From Conus ventricosus (lineage: Eukaryota; Mollusca; Gastropoda; Neogastropoda; Conidae), in contig CM031595.1 of assembly GCA_018398815.1 (NCBI GenBank), positions 134,481,346 to 134,545,345 of the forward strand: a stretch of 64,000 bases of DNA, given 5' to 3'. Below, piece by piece: positions 12,585 through 23,892 of the stretch. Within the stretch, counting starts at the first letter, position 1. Each line of letters starts with the position of its first letter. Under the pieces are notes generated by a model. That model had not been told where the DNA came from, made no database searches, and saw only the letters and a list, made by a program, of their open reading frames with translations. The position numbers were made by a program, and so were the translations under genes.

Positions 12585-14222
12585 GACCAACGCTTTAGAT
12601 AATACTGAAGACTCATCTAGTAGCTCTGTACCCAGCACTTTACTAAAGGGACTCATCTAGTAGCTCTGTACCAGCACTTTACTGAAGACTCATCTAGAAA
12701 GCTCTGTACCCAGCACTTTACTGAAGACTCATCTAGTAGCTCTGTCCCCAGCACTTTACTGAGACTCATCTAGTAGCTCTGTACCCAGCACTTTACTGAA
12801 GACTCATCTAGTAGCTCTGTACCCAGCACTTTACTGAAGACTCATCTAGTAGTCTGTACCCAGCACTTTACTGAAGACTCATGTAGTAGCTCTGTACCAG
12901 CACTTTAGATCAATACTGAAGACTCATGTAGTAGCTCTGTACCCAGCATTTTAGATCAATACTGAAGACTCATGTAGTAGCTCTGTACCAGCACTTTAGA
13001 TCAATATAAAGACTCATGTAGTAGCTCTGTACCCAGCACTTTAGATAAATACTGAAGACTCATGTATTTAGCTCTGTACCCGCACTTTAGATCAATACTG
13101 AAGACTCTTTGTGGGTAGCTCTGTACCAGCACTTTAGATCAATACTGAGACTCATGTAGTAGCTCTGTACCCAGCACTTTAGATCAATACTGAAGACTCA
13201 TGTTAGCTCTGTACCCAGCCCCTTTAGATCAATACTGAAGACTCATGTAGTAGCTCTGTACCCAGCACTTTAGATCAATACGGGAAGACTCATGTAGTAG
13301 CCCCTGTACCCACACTTTAGATCAATACTGAAGACTCATGTAGTAGCTCTGTCCCCAGCACTTTACTGAAGACTCATGTAGTAGCTCTGTACCCAGCCTT
13401 TACTGAAGACTCATCTAGTAGCTCTGTACCCAGCACTTTAGATCAATACTGAAGACTATGTAGTAGCTCTGAAACCAGCACTTTACTGAAGACTCATGTA
13501 TTTAGCTCTGTACCAGCACTTTACTGAAGACTCATGTATTTAGCTCTGTACCCAGCCACTTTACTGAAGACTCATTAGTAGCTCTGTACCCAGCACTTTA
13601 CTGAAGACTCATCTAGTAGCTCTGTACCCAGCACTTTACTGAAGACTCATCTAGTAGCTCTGAAACCAGCACTTTAGATAAATACTGAAGATCATGTAGT
13701 AGCTCTGTCCCCAGCACTTTACTAAAGACTCATGTAGTAGCTCTGTTACCCAGCACTTTACTGAAGACTCATGTAGTAGCTCTGTCCCCAGCACTTTACT
13801 GAAGACTCATGTAGTAGCTCTGTACCCAGCACTTTACTGAAGATTTTCTAGTAGCTCTGTACCCAGCATTTTACTGAAGACCATTAGAGCTCTTACCAGC
13901 ACTTTTACTAAAGGGACTCATGTGTAGCTCGCCCCCAGCATTTTACTGAGACTCATGTAGTGTCTGTACCCAGCATTTTACGAAGATCATGAGTACTCGT
14001 ACCCAGCACTTTACTGAAGACATGTAGTACTCTGTACCAGCATTTTACTAAAGACTCATTAGAGCTCTGTCCCCAGCACTTTACTGAAGACCATGTAGTA
14101 GCCGTACCCAGCACTTTACTGAAGACTCAGTAGTAGCTCGTCCCAGCATTTTACTAAAGATCATTAGTAGCCTGTCCCCCAGCACTTTCTAAAGATCATT
14201 TTTAGTAGCCTGTCCCCAGCAC
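12585..14222. repeat. Satellite array with alternating 38-bp and 46-bp units
   Basis: The basic unit has ACTCAT(C/G)TAGTAGC, then TCTGTACCCAGCACTTTA and CTGAAG (38 bp). A longer variant carries an extra GATCAATA between CACTTTA and CTGAAG (46 bp). The array starts with CTAG-type 38-mers, switches near 12900 to GTAG-type 46-mers until about 13340, and then is mostly 38-mers again. The last ~350 bp are noisier. It is cut off by the N gap, so its true length is unknown. Confidence 0.92.
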
Positions 14223-14322
14223 NNNNNNNNNNNNNNNNNNNNNNNNNNNNNNNNNNNNNNNNNNNNNNNNNNNNNNNNNNNNNNNNNNNNNNNNNNNNNN
14301 NNNNNNNNNNNNNNNNNNNNNN
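14223..14322. other. Assembly gap of exactly 100 N
   Basis: One hundred Ns are commonly used for a gap of unknown size. The gap falls inside the satellite array, so the missing part is probably more satellite. Cleaner sequence begins immediately after it. Confidence 0.99.
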
Positions 14323-14894
14323 TTTTGGCGGAGGCTCATAGGATTCCGAGGGAAATGAGAATCGCTCAAAACAACTCGTCTAAAATTCTATACAGTGGAA
14401 AGGGAGAGTACCAAACATTTTCTTCTATGGACGCTTCAACTCTAAACGTTTCTGGGAATAGTATTTTGTTTCAGTCATGATGGGGTCTTCGTGGTCGGCT
14501 GGGCTTTAAACGGCATGACTTGACTTGTCAACGCTTTGAGGAATCACAACAAACAAAATGAACATACAAATACATTATTTGAAATTGCCGGGAAAATTTG
14601 TATGTAGACCTACAGCACTTAAAAAACAAATTCTTAGTGAAATGCATATTTACAGATCAAAACGGAAAATGTGCGTCAAACCTCCTATCTTTGAAAGATA
14701 TTTTTCTTAACAGTAGGCTATAGATGTGAAAATCATACGGGGATTTTGAGTGTTTAAGATGAATGACTTTGAACATTTCTGTTACGTGACAGCTTTTGTT
14801 ACCTCCAAAAACATTAGCCAATTTCAATACACGAGTCAAATTGGGCTGTCATTTTTCGAGGAACAAAATGCGAACAGAATTTGACTTGTCACCA
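14323..14894. other. No gene recognised
   Basis: AT-rich unique-looking sequence with no domain-bearing open frame and no clear repeat. Confidence 0.5.
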
Positions 14895-15268
14895 GCCGCC
14901 GTGGCGAAGTGGTTAGCGTCGCGGACTCCCGGCTGGGATGTCGTGGGTTCGAATCCCATCAGAAGTCATGTGGGTTTTTCTGCCCCGACCGGCTCCTCCC
15001 CAGAGTTGAGTTTGCTGCGGACTCAGTTGGGAAGACTGGGACCACACAGTCGAGTTTCATCCACTTAATGGATGCGTTTCTGAGAGTGTTGCTCAAATTT
15101 CCTGAGCAACACTGCAGGTCCCTGTATCTCTCGGGCCTGGTTGACGCCGGGATATATTATGAAAGGAAGCGTAGAGTACAGCCCTGTCATGTAGTCTCAG
15201 ACCGAAATGGAAATCCGTAGCACCATCTTAATCATCCTCATTCTCATTGATCAGCATTTAAAAAAAAT
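14895..15268 (+). mobile_element. tRNA-derived SINE
   Basis: The head has RNA polymerase III promoter boxes: an A box at 14902-14912 (TGGCGAAGTGG) and a perfect B box at 14946-14956 (GGTTCGAATCC), spaced as in a tRNA gene. The sequence does not end after a tRNA-like fold but continues about 300 bp to an A-rich stretch near 15255-15268. That marks a SINE rather than a functional tRNA gene. The body holds a perfect 11-bp inverted repeat (15085-15095 with 15103-15113, 7-nt loop). The 3' boundary is approximate. Confidence 0.8.
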
Positions 15269-16599
15269 GTCTCAAATTCTGTGGCCCTTTCATGTCCTGC
15301 TCTCATGGTGACCTCAATTTCGATGTCCTCTCCACGTCTGTGGCTTTGGTTTGGTTCCGTCGGGTCACCGGTATGGGGCGAGTCCATGGGGTCTGTTCGG
15401 TGGACGGAACGTGGGGGGGGCGCCCTCCGGAGGGAGCCACTCACGCCGGCTGCGGACTTTAAGCATTTATTGTCGCATAGGGGGCTAAGTAGGTGGTGTC
15501 CTGCGTTTTTAAATCAAACAGGCGCCACGAACACCACCAAATTGACTCGGCAGAGTGCAGTGTCTCCTCCGGTGGTTGCCTCTTAACGACTTGACAAATG
15601 CTCCCTGTGGATTGCTGTGCGGGGCTGGGCGGGGGCCGACGGGTGTGGCTAGGACGGGTGTCGAATAAAGCGCGTGGGTAACGCTCTGAGGTGGCGCAGA
15701 GGTTGGGACGAAAAAAAAAAGAAAAAAAAAGAATTTGGGCCCGGGGAGGGCCGAAGGCATCTTCGTATAGGGAAACATAAATGTTAGCTATCATTTCTTT
15801 TCTGAATGGGTGTTTGTTTGTTCGGTTTTTCTTTGTTAAATTTTGGGTTTTTTTTGTTTGATATGTTCTGTAGAGATTTGTTTTATTTCTGTTGGTTTTT
15901 TTTTTTTTAAATTGGTTTCTGACAAACAGGGATTTTCATTGTATAATTCTGGTTTTGTTTTTTTCCAGTCAATATTCGTATTTATTTCGCGCATTACGGG
16001 ATTTCAACCCATGCCGACCCGCGTATCCCATGCGTGTGTGTTTTGCTGGGGGGGGGGGGGGGGGGGGGGGGGGGGAAGGAGGGAGAGAATAAAAGCTCCG
16101 GAAAAATGGCTTCAACGCTAAAATCGTAACTTAAACCAGATGGTCTTCAAGGGGAAAGGGTCCGAGGAGAGACCCCCTTTAAATGATGCCAATTTAGTTT
16201 TATTGGTCCCCCAAAAGGGTAGAGATCAGCTGAACCAGTAAGCCACGGTTTTTCGCCTAAAAGTCTCACAGGCTTGCTTCTGAATCCTTTTCTGCTGGGT
16301 AAAGCCGTCATCTACCAGAAAGAATCATAATAATAAATGATTGTGAACACACCGCTCACGCATTCACTTGTAACCCCGACACCCGACCACATTTTGGGCA
16401 TTCAGTCAGGAGGCACAAAGTGAAACACTGTACAACTGACACAATCAAACCGACCTTTAAAACAAAGGTTGAAGAACCCGACACTACAATGCGGAAAAGA
16501 TCAATCTAGCAAAGTGTTTTTATGGATAAAGTCAGCTTCATCATCAGCACGTCTTGTGCGTGAAACAGCAGCTACCAACATACATATTAATATATACTA
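15269..16599. other. No gene recognised; poly-G run at 16048-16075
   Basis: This holds GC-rich sequence at 15350-15680, T-rich sequence at 15790-15990 and a 28-nt G run. Frames that cross the runs are low-complexity. Confidence 0.5.
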
Positions 16600-16901
16600 T
16601 GTGATGGTGTGGAGGGTAAGGGTTGTGCCGGTGAAGACAGGCAGATGTGATAATGCGGGAACCAAGGGAAAAGCACCAGTCAGAAGACACAAGAGGACGA
16701 AGTAGAGCTTTTCTCCTTTTTAATTTTCCCATGGCAAGGACTCCAACCAGGAACGCAGCCCTGGAGCAATCTCTCTGCACAGCACTCAGCGCATGAGCAT
16801 CTCTTGCCTCTCACGCAGTTCGCTCACATCAGGAACACCCGAACAAACATTTTCTCCACAAAAGTAACCAAAAGAAAAATACCTTTTAGCACCCGGCTAC
16901 A
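16600..16901 (-). repeat. 3' LTR of the 16.6-19.7 kb element
   Basis: Aligns along its full length with 19378-19693, including a GAAGACAGGCAGATG segment, GAGGACGAAGTAGAGC and TAGCACCCGGCT. Differences are mostly small indels, so the pair is not very recent or is error-laden. Confidence 0.88.
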
Positions 16902-16914
16902 TCCCCCCTGCCTT
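16902..16914 (-). promoter_or_regulatory. Candidate polypurine tract
   Basis: Read on the minus strand this is AAGGCAGGGGGGA, directly before the TGTAGCC start of the 3' LTR. That is where plus-strand priming occurs in LTR elements. Confidence 0.65.
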
Positions 16915-17089
16915 GTTAAAAAACCACGCCTCGGCGAAATAAAAGACGGGTATAAGTACAACACATAAATCAATGGGGGAAAAGGAGCTTTAGACTAAAG
17001 TCGGAGAGGCATTTCTTTTTCAAACCTTTTTCTGTATCAAACAAAGCAATCAAAATCTCTCTCTCATTCTTGTATTCAATCATTCCAAC

Positions 17090-17560
17090 TAACAGGGCTT
17101 GCTTTTTTTTATTTTAAAGGCCTAAAGTCGGCAGATTCGAAAATTGACTAGAATGGGCAATAATTTAAACAAAATTCCAAAATGTCAATACAAAATATAA
17201 AAGGATTTGTTTTCTGGACAAAACCCGATGTTGGGTACCATAAATGACTTTAATGGAGTTGTTATTGTAAAACAAAATCCGAAAGGGTCAGTCCCAAAAT
17301 GACTAGGAAAATTTTTTTTTCTTTTTTTTTCCCCAAACATTGGGGGTAGGCACCGAGTGACAACAAGACTTGTTATTGAACAAAATTCCAAAATGTCAAG
17401 TCCCAAATGTTAGAAGGATTTTTTAAAACAACATTTCCAAAGCGGGTACAAATATATTGATGGATTTGTTAAATTCCAGGCATTGGTACCAAACGACAAC
17501 AAGGGCTTGTTTGTGAGAAAGATTCCATAAAGTCAGATACAAAAGGGCAAAACAGAATTG
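17090..17560. repeat. Tandem repeat, ~107-bp unit, about 4 copies
   Basis: The motif CAAAATTCCAAAATGTCA or a close variant recurs near 17168, 17274, 17381 and 17515, usually preceded by an ACAACAAGxCTTGTTxTTG segment. The array lies between the polypurine tract and the integrase scrap of the LTR element. Confidence 0.65.
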
Positions 17561-18109
17561 GTTAAAACCTTAGCCAGTACTGCGCTTCTGAAAACCGGGG
17601 AACTTTATCCACCTGAAGAACAATCAACATATATACTAGCTTGTGCATAAAAATAGACGACATTTTGGGTGTTAAAGGTCTAAACACCCTCTTTCCAAAC
17701 AGGTTTTTAAACTATCAATCCCTTGGAAATTTAAAATTACGGGTCCCTTGCGACCTGACCAGGCCCAGTTATTTTGTGAAGTGTCGGATTCATCCAGGCA
17801 GCACTAGCATACCTTTTCACGGTTCCCCGCCAGCCGGCGTTCGCCGGGGGCTGCGTGGGGGGATTAACTAGTTATCAGGGCGGAACTGGAGTGGCACAGG
17901 GGGCTGCAGTTCTGGCTTGGGTTGGAACACAACCCAGTCTTCCTGGAGTGGTGAAATTCCAACTGGGTTCCCCATCAGGTTTGGACGAGGCCCAGTTGTC
18001 GGTCGCGTAAGTAAGTCCCTGCCCAGAGCCAGACCCGTTGTCTGGGGCCACGCAGCCTTGGGGGCCTGGGTTCTGGCGAACAGATTGGGAGGCGGGAGGA
18101 AATGCAGTT

Positions 18110-18300
18110 TGGCGGACCTTTCTCCCAGGGTCGCAATTCAGCCAGATGTTTCCAGTCCCGGTACATCCCGGGCCAGTAGACCTGGGGGCGTAACATCCGC
18201 AGCATTTCCCCTACCCCGGTGACCTGGCGGTTGTGGACCGAGACAAAAACCTGGGCGAGAATGGGGAAGGGAGCAGTGCTCACACGCCCCAAGTTTGGGG
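18110..18300 (-). pseudogene. Integrase zinc-binding (HHCC) fragment of LTR element
   Basis: The minus-strand frame contains MLRMLRPQVYWPGMYRD, matching the conserved stretch between the His pair and Cys pair of retroelement integrase N-terminal domains. The preceding VHNRQVTGVGE fits the first His region, with the second His apparently lost. The Cys pair and the catalytic core are not readable: the frame runs into unrelated sequence after about 18110. It is a remnant only. Confidence 0.6.
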
Positions 18301-18689
18301 CCACCATTCCCCGATACAGCACTCCCTGTCGGCAGGTGGAATCGGCTGTGCTGCGGGTGAGGCCTGTACCCCCTATTTCGCCAGCTGCGGGCTTCTTTGG
18401 CCAGGAGGAGAGAACGGCCCGATGGAGGGTCCTCCGTGCAGTCGGCGCATTTTCCCTCGGGTGACAGCAGAGGCAAAAGGGACTCTGCCTGTCGTTTGGG
18501 TGTCCCTGAACCATATTGCTTGCAGCATTCGGCTGCGACAGTGGTAGAGGGTGGGTTTGTCCTCAGATTTCATCTCGCTGCCACTTCCGTCCTTCCGTCT
18601 GCCGTCGCCCCTGAGCGCTGTGTTCCGTCACAACGGGGACCTCAGGGGTTTTGCCTTGGGGTGGTGGGCTGCAGTTCCCTCCCGCAAGC

Positions 18690-19307
18690 GGCACTGTGGC
18701 CTGAGTGCTCAGCCGGTTTGAAGCGAGGCGACAGTAGAAAGGCCGCGTGTAGGGATGTCACCGGTCGGAAACCGCAGTCCGGCACCACCTTTGGGGCTTC
18801 CTTCCTAGCCTCTTCAAAGGGGGTTAGGATGGTTCCGACGAAATACCGGACACCCTTGCGGAGTGCTGCTTGTCGTAGGCCACGGGTGAAAGACGTCCCG
18901 TAGTATGGATGCGCAACATTCCATCCGCAGCCTGGTTCACCTTCCCCCATAGGTACTGGGGGATGGAGCCATAACTCCAGATGGTCCGCCTGGCCTTGCT
19001 GCCTGTTGAAGAATGCTGTGGCCAGGGTGACCACATCACGCTGCTCTCCCTTCTGTTCTCCCCCAAGATGGTAAAGATCTGGGCTGGAGAGTCTACCTCT
19101 GTCGCGGGCAGCCTGATCACCTCCTGGCGAGCTGGGGCCATCTAGGGCGGCAATCAGCCAGAGGGCGGCTGTCCTGTTCACCCCAGGGGCTGCAGGTGAA
19201 AGGGCAAGCCTGGCCTCCCGGACGAAGTCATCCACTTCCTGCTGCTCTCGGTACCCATGAATTTGGGGAGCTGATGCAGGGGGTGCAGAGGTAGTTGGTT
19301 TGGCCAT
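18690..19307 (-). pseudogene. gag-like frame of LTR element
   Basis: The likely start is the ATG at 19305-19307 (MAKPTTSAP). The frame then runs through APQIHGYREQQEVDDFVREA, a helix-rich stretch typical of Ty3/gypsy capsid proteins. Further on it has VVTLATAFFNRQQG and FTRGLRQAALRKGVR, spaced like the capsid C-terminal helices. The frame is open but passes through shifted stretches near 19070-19140, where another frame carries the capsid-like reading. No clear CCHC knuckle could be read downstream. It encodes the structural protein of the element and is not a host gene. Confidence 0.7.
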
Positions 19308-19360
19308 TGTGTCCGGTCTTCTTGGGCTGTGTTTTTCTTGGTCCTGTTTCCCTTCAATCC

Positions 19361-19377
19361 TGCTGGGCAGCCCCAAT
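19361..19377 (-). promoter_or_regulatory. Candidate primer-binding site
   Basis: On the minus strand the bases after the 5' LTR read ATTGGGGCTGCCCAGCA. A TGGGG start two bases past the LTR end resembles tRNA-Pro-primed elements, but the match is imperfect. Confidence 0.5.
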
Positions 19378-19689
19378 TGTGATGGTGTGGAGGGGCAAGG
19401 GGTGGGGCAGGTGAAGACAGGCAGATGGTGAAAGTGCAGGAACCAAGGGAAAAGCAGCCAGTCAAGAAGACAAAAGAGGACGAAGTAGAGCTTTCTCCTT
19501 TTTAATTTCCTCCCATGGCAAGGAGCCCAACCAGGAACGCGCCCTGGGAGCAATCTCTCCCCGCAAGCACCAGCGTACTGAGCACTCTCCGCCTCTCACG
19601 CCAGTCGCTCACATCAGGGAACACTCTCGAACAAAACATTTCATCCACGAAAAGAAACAAACGAAATATATACACTGTTAGCACCCGGC

Positions 19690-19693
<4 letters not shown>
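19378..19693 (-). repeat. 5' LTR of the 16.6-19.7 kb element
   Basis: Direct copy of 16600-16901. It abuts the candidate primer-binding site on the inner side and a TA repeat on the outer side. The element promoter would lie here, but no specific box is claimed. Confidence 0.88.
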
Positions 19694-19732
<39 letters not shown>

Positions 19733-20085
19733 ATATATATATATAATTTATATTATATTTGTGTGTGTGTGGTGTGTGGTGTGTGTGGGGTGGGTGTGTG
19801 TGTGGTGTGTGTGTCCTTTTGCTAAATTTCTCTCTCCTCCCCCTCCCCCCTCTCCCCCTCTCTCTCTCTCCCCTTATATATATATATATATATATACGTA
19901 TATATATATATGTGTGGTGTGTTGTGTGTGTGTGTGGTGTGTGTGTGTACATGTTCTTTGCGTAATCTCTCTCTCTCTCTCTCTCTCCTCTCTCCTCTTC
20001 TCTCTCTCTCCCCCCTCTCTCTCTCTCTCACTTGTGTGGGGTGTGTTGTGTGTGTGGTGTGTGTGTGGTGTGTGTGGTGATATCT
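19694..20085. repeat. Compound microsatellite (TA, GT, CT)
   Basis: Blocks of (TA)n, (GT)n, (CT)n, (TA)n, (GT)n, (CT)n and (GT)n follow each other. Open frames here are artefacts of simple sequence. Confidence 0.95.
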
Positions 20086-20689
20086 ATTTATCATCTAAAC
20101 TTTGTTTTGTTTAAAAAACATAGGTTACATAAACCACATCTTTGGTGTCGCTTAGTCGAGGAAGCTTAACGACAAGGACGGGGATGGTGACCCCTTCTGG
20201 TCATGCTGCGATGTCTGACAGTTCACTGCCCCTACTGCCAGCAGGCTATGGGAACTGTAACCTGACTTTAAATGCACATTACGGTACTTGAAGGCTGATT
20301 TTGGGGGTCTTTGAGAAAGTGAAACTGTAAGCTTTTCGTGTTCAAAGTTACATCTCCGTCACTGTCGCATGAATTGAAGCTAGATTTTTTTTTTTTCCCT
20401 TTTTTTTTAAATTTTCATTCCAAGATTTTTTGTTTCTTTGTTTCAGCAGAAAGATAAGAGTTGCCGCCGCCAGAGTAAAACCTGTCTTCCAGTGTTGAGT
20501 GTCCTCTGAAGAAACTAAAGGACGTCGGAGAGCACTGGACCCGCCAAGTCAAGCGGATCAAGATCAGCTCCATAAACCCCGCGCCAACATTTCATGGGTT
20601 CGTCCCATCATCTTTCCTTAAAGGGTTTTTCGTAATCCCTTTCGTTGTTTGGGGTCCAAACTTGTGAACGAACCTGGGTCGCCCTTAAA
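20086..20689. other. No gene recognised
   Basis: Mixed-composition sequence with T runs near 20385-20410. No domain was recognised on either strand. Confidence 0.5.
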
Positions 20690-20942
20690 TTCCAGATCTG
20701 CACAACGAATCTGCCTCAAAATTTAAGGGACCATATTCCAATTTTCTACCAATTTTGGTTGAAAAAATGGTACAGTAGTTAACTGTGCTGGATTTGATCC
20801 AAGTAACCGTTTTCTACTGGGTAGACAGAGGGTTTTCTTTTCAAGCTCAACAACAACAAAAATCCGACTCCAGGGTGCGTCAAACCCAAAACGACTGCGA
20901 GTTTCGCAGGCAAACGTTTTAACCCCTATGAACGGCACCCTC
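20690..20942 (-). mobile_element. Degenerate tRNA-derived SINE
   Basis: Read on the minus strand from 20942, the head has an A-box-like TTCATAGGGGTTA and then CGTTTGCCTGC. A B-box-like GGGTTTGACGC follows at tRNA-like spacing. TACCCAGTAGAAAACGG comes next. The B box is mutated (TTTGA for TTCGA), so it is unlikely to be active. Boundaries are approximate. Confidence 0.55.
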
Positions 20943-21797
20943 TTTTAATGTAGCGTAACTAAATCTAGAGAGAGGCGGTAGAATAATAAGAAGACACTAT
21001 ATGATTTCTGGAAGGAGGGGTCCGGGAGGTTCTGACATGGTTAGCTACATACCTTCTAACTGTGTACAACCGCCGTCAAATACTAGACGTCACGTGGAAA
21101 TAACTTGTAAAATAGAAAACAACAACAACAATTGTAATGATAATAATAATAATGGTAATAATGAAAATATTAATGATAATAATAACGAATGAATCGATAC
21201 AGTTACTTAATACATTTTTCGTTCTTGTTTGTACGTCCCAAATGTGAAAGTGATTTATTTTTGCGCCGAAGAAGACCCAAGTGGTTGAAATGCATCGTGT
21301 CTTGTCATGTGCTTTGTTTGTCAATTTTCTTTGGGCGTTAAGTAACAAACTCTATTTCAAAATAATACATGGAACTTTATAATCACCAGAGACTAACAGA
21401 AGGGGGAAAATGCACCATGCACATCGATTAGCAAATTTCCCAAGTCGTGAAACAAAATCATCAACACATGTACGTGCTTGCATGTTGTCTCGGGAAGCAA
21501 AACACTCCTTATAATCCAAACGCAACAAACTGCCTCGTAAAAGACATACATTTTCTTCTTTCATTCTTCTCGGCTGAAGCTCCCCTCAGGTTTCAGCATC
21601 CGAGAGATTTGTCCAGTGAGGCTTTAGTCACACGACACTGTTTCAAGTGAAGAACAATTTCAAAGGCCTCACAGTTCGGCTGGGAGTAGGCCTATTTGGG
21701 AACTATGGACAGACAAGAACATTAACGGAACCCCGTACTGCACGCTCATTTCTGCTGACATTTAGCGACAGTTTCTAATCCCGCCATGAACCACTAC
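20943..21797. other. No gene recognised; AAT-rich microsatellite at 21118-21190
   Basis: The simple tract is built from AACAAC and AATGATAAT words. The flanking sequence has no recognisable coding domain. Confidence 0.55.
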
Positions 21798-22835
21798 TGT
21801 CCCCACTGTCACTCTTGCATCCCCGCATTCATGCAGCATTTACTCCATACGCACACGCAATCTTTCCAATCACCCAAAAGGAAACACTACCGAATGTTTT
21901 TCTTCTCCCCCTCTCCTTCAGGGAAAAACACTTACTAAGTCACAACAAAACTTGTACAGATTTTACACCTGTATCTCTCTCCGCACTGAGAGACAAATAA
22001 ACTGCACACATGTATCTCCCCTCACACCAAGAAAACAAATCAATCTTCACACATGTATCTCTCCTCACACCGAGAGATAAAATAATCTAGTTCCGCTTCT
22101 ATAAAGCTATGGCCTTCACATTCCGTTATCCCAAACCCCGGGACCAGGAGAATACATAACCTCCCGTAATCACTGAGGACCTGCCTGCCTCAAGTAAAAG
22201 CTTCCCTGCTTTCTCCTTTCCCTGTCTCTCTCTCTGAGACAATATACTCCCCCCTCGAATTCTCTTTGGCCTGGAGATACGAGTCTCGACTTCTCTCCGC
22301 GACTTCTTCTGTCTCTTGCGAAATGACGAGCTTCAACTCCTCCCCCTGGAGTTGGTACTGGCTGGGCTGAACTACCGGTGTGTTCCCCAACCAGGGCCCA
22401 TCTTCAACCACCTCACGGGGTGAAAGATGAAGGGTGAAGGCGAAGGGGTAAAGGGTGAAGGGTGAAGGGGTGAAGGGCTGGTAATAATGGTCAGCAACGA
22501 GGACCACCGTCCTGACAGGTTCGAGTCTCTGGGCCATCGCTGGTAAAACTGACTCTTTCCTCCCTTATCCTAGTGGGGTGCATACTCAGTGTTCAAAACA
22601 CATGACCAGCACCTTACCTACCAGCCCTTGTTAAACTACACTCAGTGGTCACTTCACCCAATGACCACATTTGTTCCTTGAATGAGTCATACTCACAATT
22701 ATTTTGGGGACCCCCGCTACACTAGTCAACCCACATGAATATTCTTCCTTTATATGTGGACGGGGAAAATGTTTCATTCACTAACTACATGTGATGGAGC
22801 GTCACATGCCTTGAGTGAGGCTACGTCACATGACA
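21798..22835 (-). repeat. 3' LTR of the 21.8-29.7 kb element
   Basis: Aligns with 28704-29679 from TGTCACTCTTGCAT through CTCACACCGAGAGA to the CACATGACA end. It contains about three copies of a CACATGTATCTC-led unit (21960-22085) and a GGTGAAG-type minisatellite (22419-22475), both also present in the partner. Open frames in it, such as 22190-22537, are LTR sequence and not genes. Confidence 0.88.
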
Positions 22836-22849
22836 CCCCCATCCTGGGA
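22836..22849 (-). promoter_or_regulatory. Candidate polypurine tract
   Basis: Minus strand reads TCCCAGGATGGGGG immediately before the TGTCATGTGAC start of the 3' LTR. Confidence 0.65.
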
Positions 22850-23683
22850 TAAAATTTTCCCCCAGAAAATTTTTTAAAGGATATACAAACTTCACTTAAA
22901 ACATCTTCAGCCATGATCTCAAATGTGTAACCATCGCACATGATTCACCAAAATTAAAAATCAACGTATAGAATCAATCACCATGATTCCACCATAAATA
23001 GCCTATTCCAAACTTCATCTTTCTTAAAAAACATTCATAATTGATCACCATATGCCACAAGAACATTTCACAAATTACATGGATAAAAAAAATAGGGATA
23101 TCAACAATTCAAAGCCACAATTGTGTTCATACTTTAAAGATGTGAAGCACATTTTTCCCCTTGATCTTTGTCTCACATCATATGTTTCAAAACCCTCATG
23201 AAAATGAGAATATTTCCAAGTGCAAATGTTCTCAATAGAATGTAAACAAAAAAACATAGTTTAAACAAGGTCTTTTCCCCACATGTAATGTTATAGTCCA
23301 TTGAAAAAGTCACATGCTTTCCATTGTTGACAATGACAAATGAAAAAAATTTGGGGTTTGTCTCATTGCACAATCAAAACATGTGTATATACATTTCTAA
23401 AGAGTTATTTGCTCATCACACATACATATATATTCATCTTCACAAGCAAATTAGAATAAATAGTACTTGTTTTTTTCCATGTTTACCAAAGAATCAACAT
23501 AAAGTAGTTGTTTTGTTTTGTAAAACATATAGTCACTTCAATAAGCAAATTATGCATAAAACCACTTGATTAAATCGTCAGTAGCATACAATGCATCGTC
23601 AAAATGATCAAAACCGTAATCTTTAAAGAAAGACAAAAACAGGAATATTTCTTCCTTGAAGACGTTACATTTGTCCATGAATT
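22850..23683 (-). other. AT-rich spacer between pol end and 3' LTR
   Basis: No coding domain was recognised. It behaves as the 3' untranslated part of the LTR element. Confidence 0.5.
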
Positions 23684-23892
23684 TCACGCACGTGACAACA
23701 AATCTGCCATGCCATTTTGTGTTTCCAGGCACTGGTTCAACAGTAAACTGGAATTCCTGCAATCCCAAAAGACCTCTTAATAACCTGCTGTTCTTAGTCT
23801 TTGACGATTTCAAGAACGTCAGTGGCCTAATGGTCGTCTGTAACTGAAACTTTCTTCCAGTCAAGAACCTGGCGAACTTCTAAATGCCCATA
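23684..23892 (-). pseudogene. RNase H domain end of pol, ending at TGA 23684-23686
   Basis: The minus-strand frame reads KFARFLTGRKFQL, then RPLTFLKSSKTKNSRLLR and LQEFQFTVEPVPGN. These are the closing motifs of Ty3/gypsy RNase H. After a one-base shift the frame closes with a DLLSR-type end and a TGA, the usual finish of RT-RNase H when integrase is not downstream. An in-frame TAG interrupts the block near 23880. Confidence 0.8.

Larger units (their letters stand above)
16600..19693 (-). mobile_element. LTR retrotransposon (Ty3/gypsy type), internally deleted
   Basis: Two direct repeats of 302 and 316 bp (16600-16901 and 19378-19693) share TGTGATGG...CCCGGCT(A/T)CA ends, giving TG...CA termini. 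Transcription is on the minus strand: a gag-like frame starts near the right LTR, and an integrase zinc-binding scrap lies further left. Next to the right LTR is a possible primer-binding site, and next to the left LTR a purine-rich tract. The interior is only 2.5 kb, and no RT or RNase H motif was seen, so most of pol is gone. No clean target duplication is visible. The right flank is a TA microsatellite. Confidence 0.85.

Noticed and set aside
14895..14970. Functional tRNA gene
   Set aside because: A and B boxes are present, but no acceptor-stem closure or gene end follows. The sequence continues into a SINE body.
22190..22537. 115-codon minus-strand frame as a gene
   Set aside because: It lies wholly within an LTR and is not preserved in the partner LTR in the same form.
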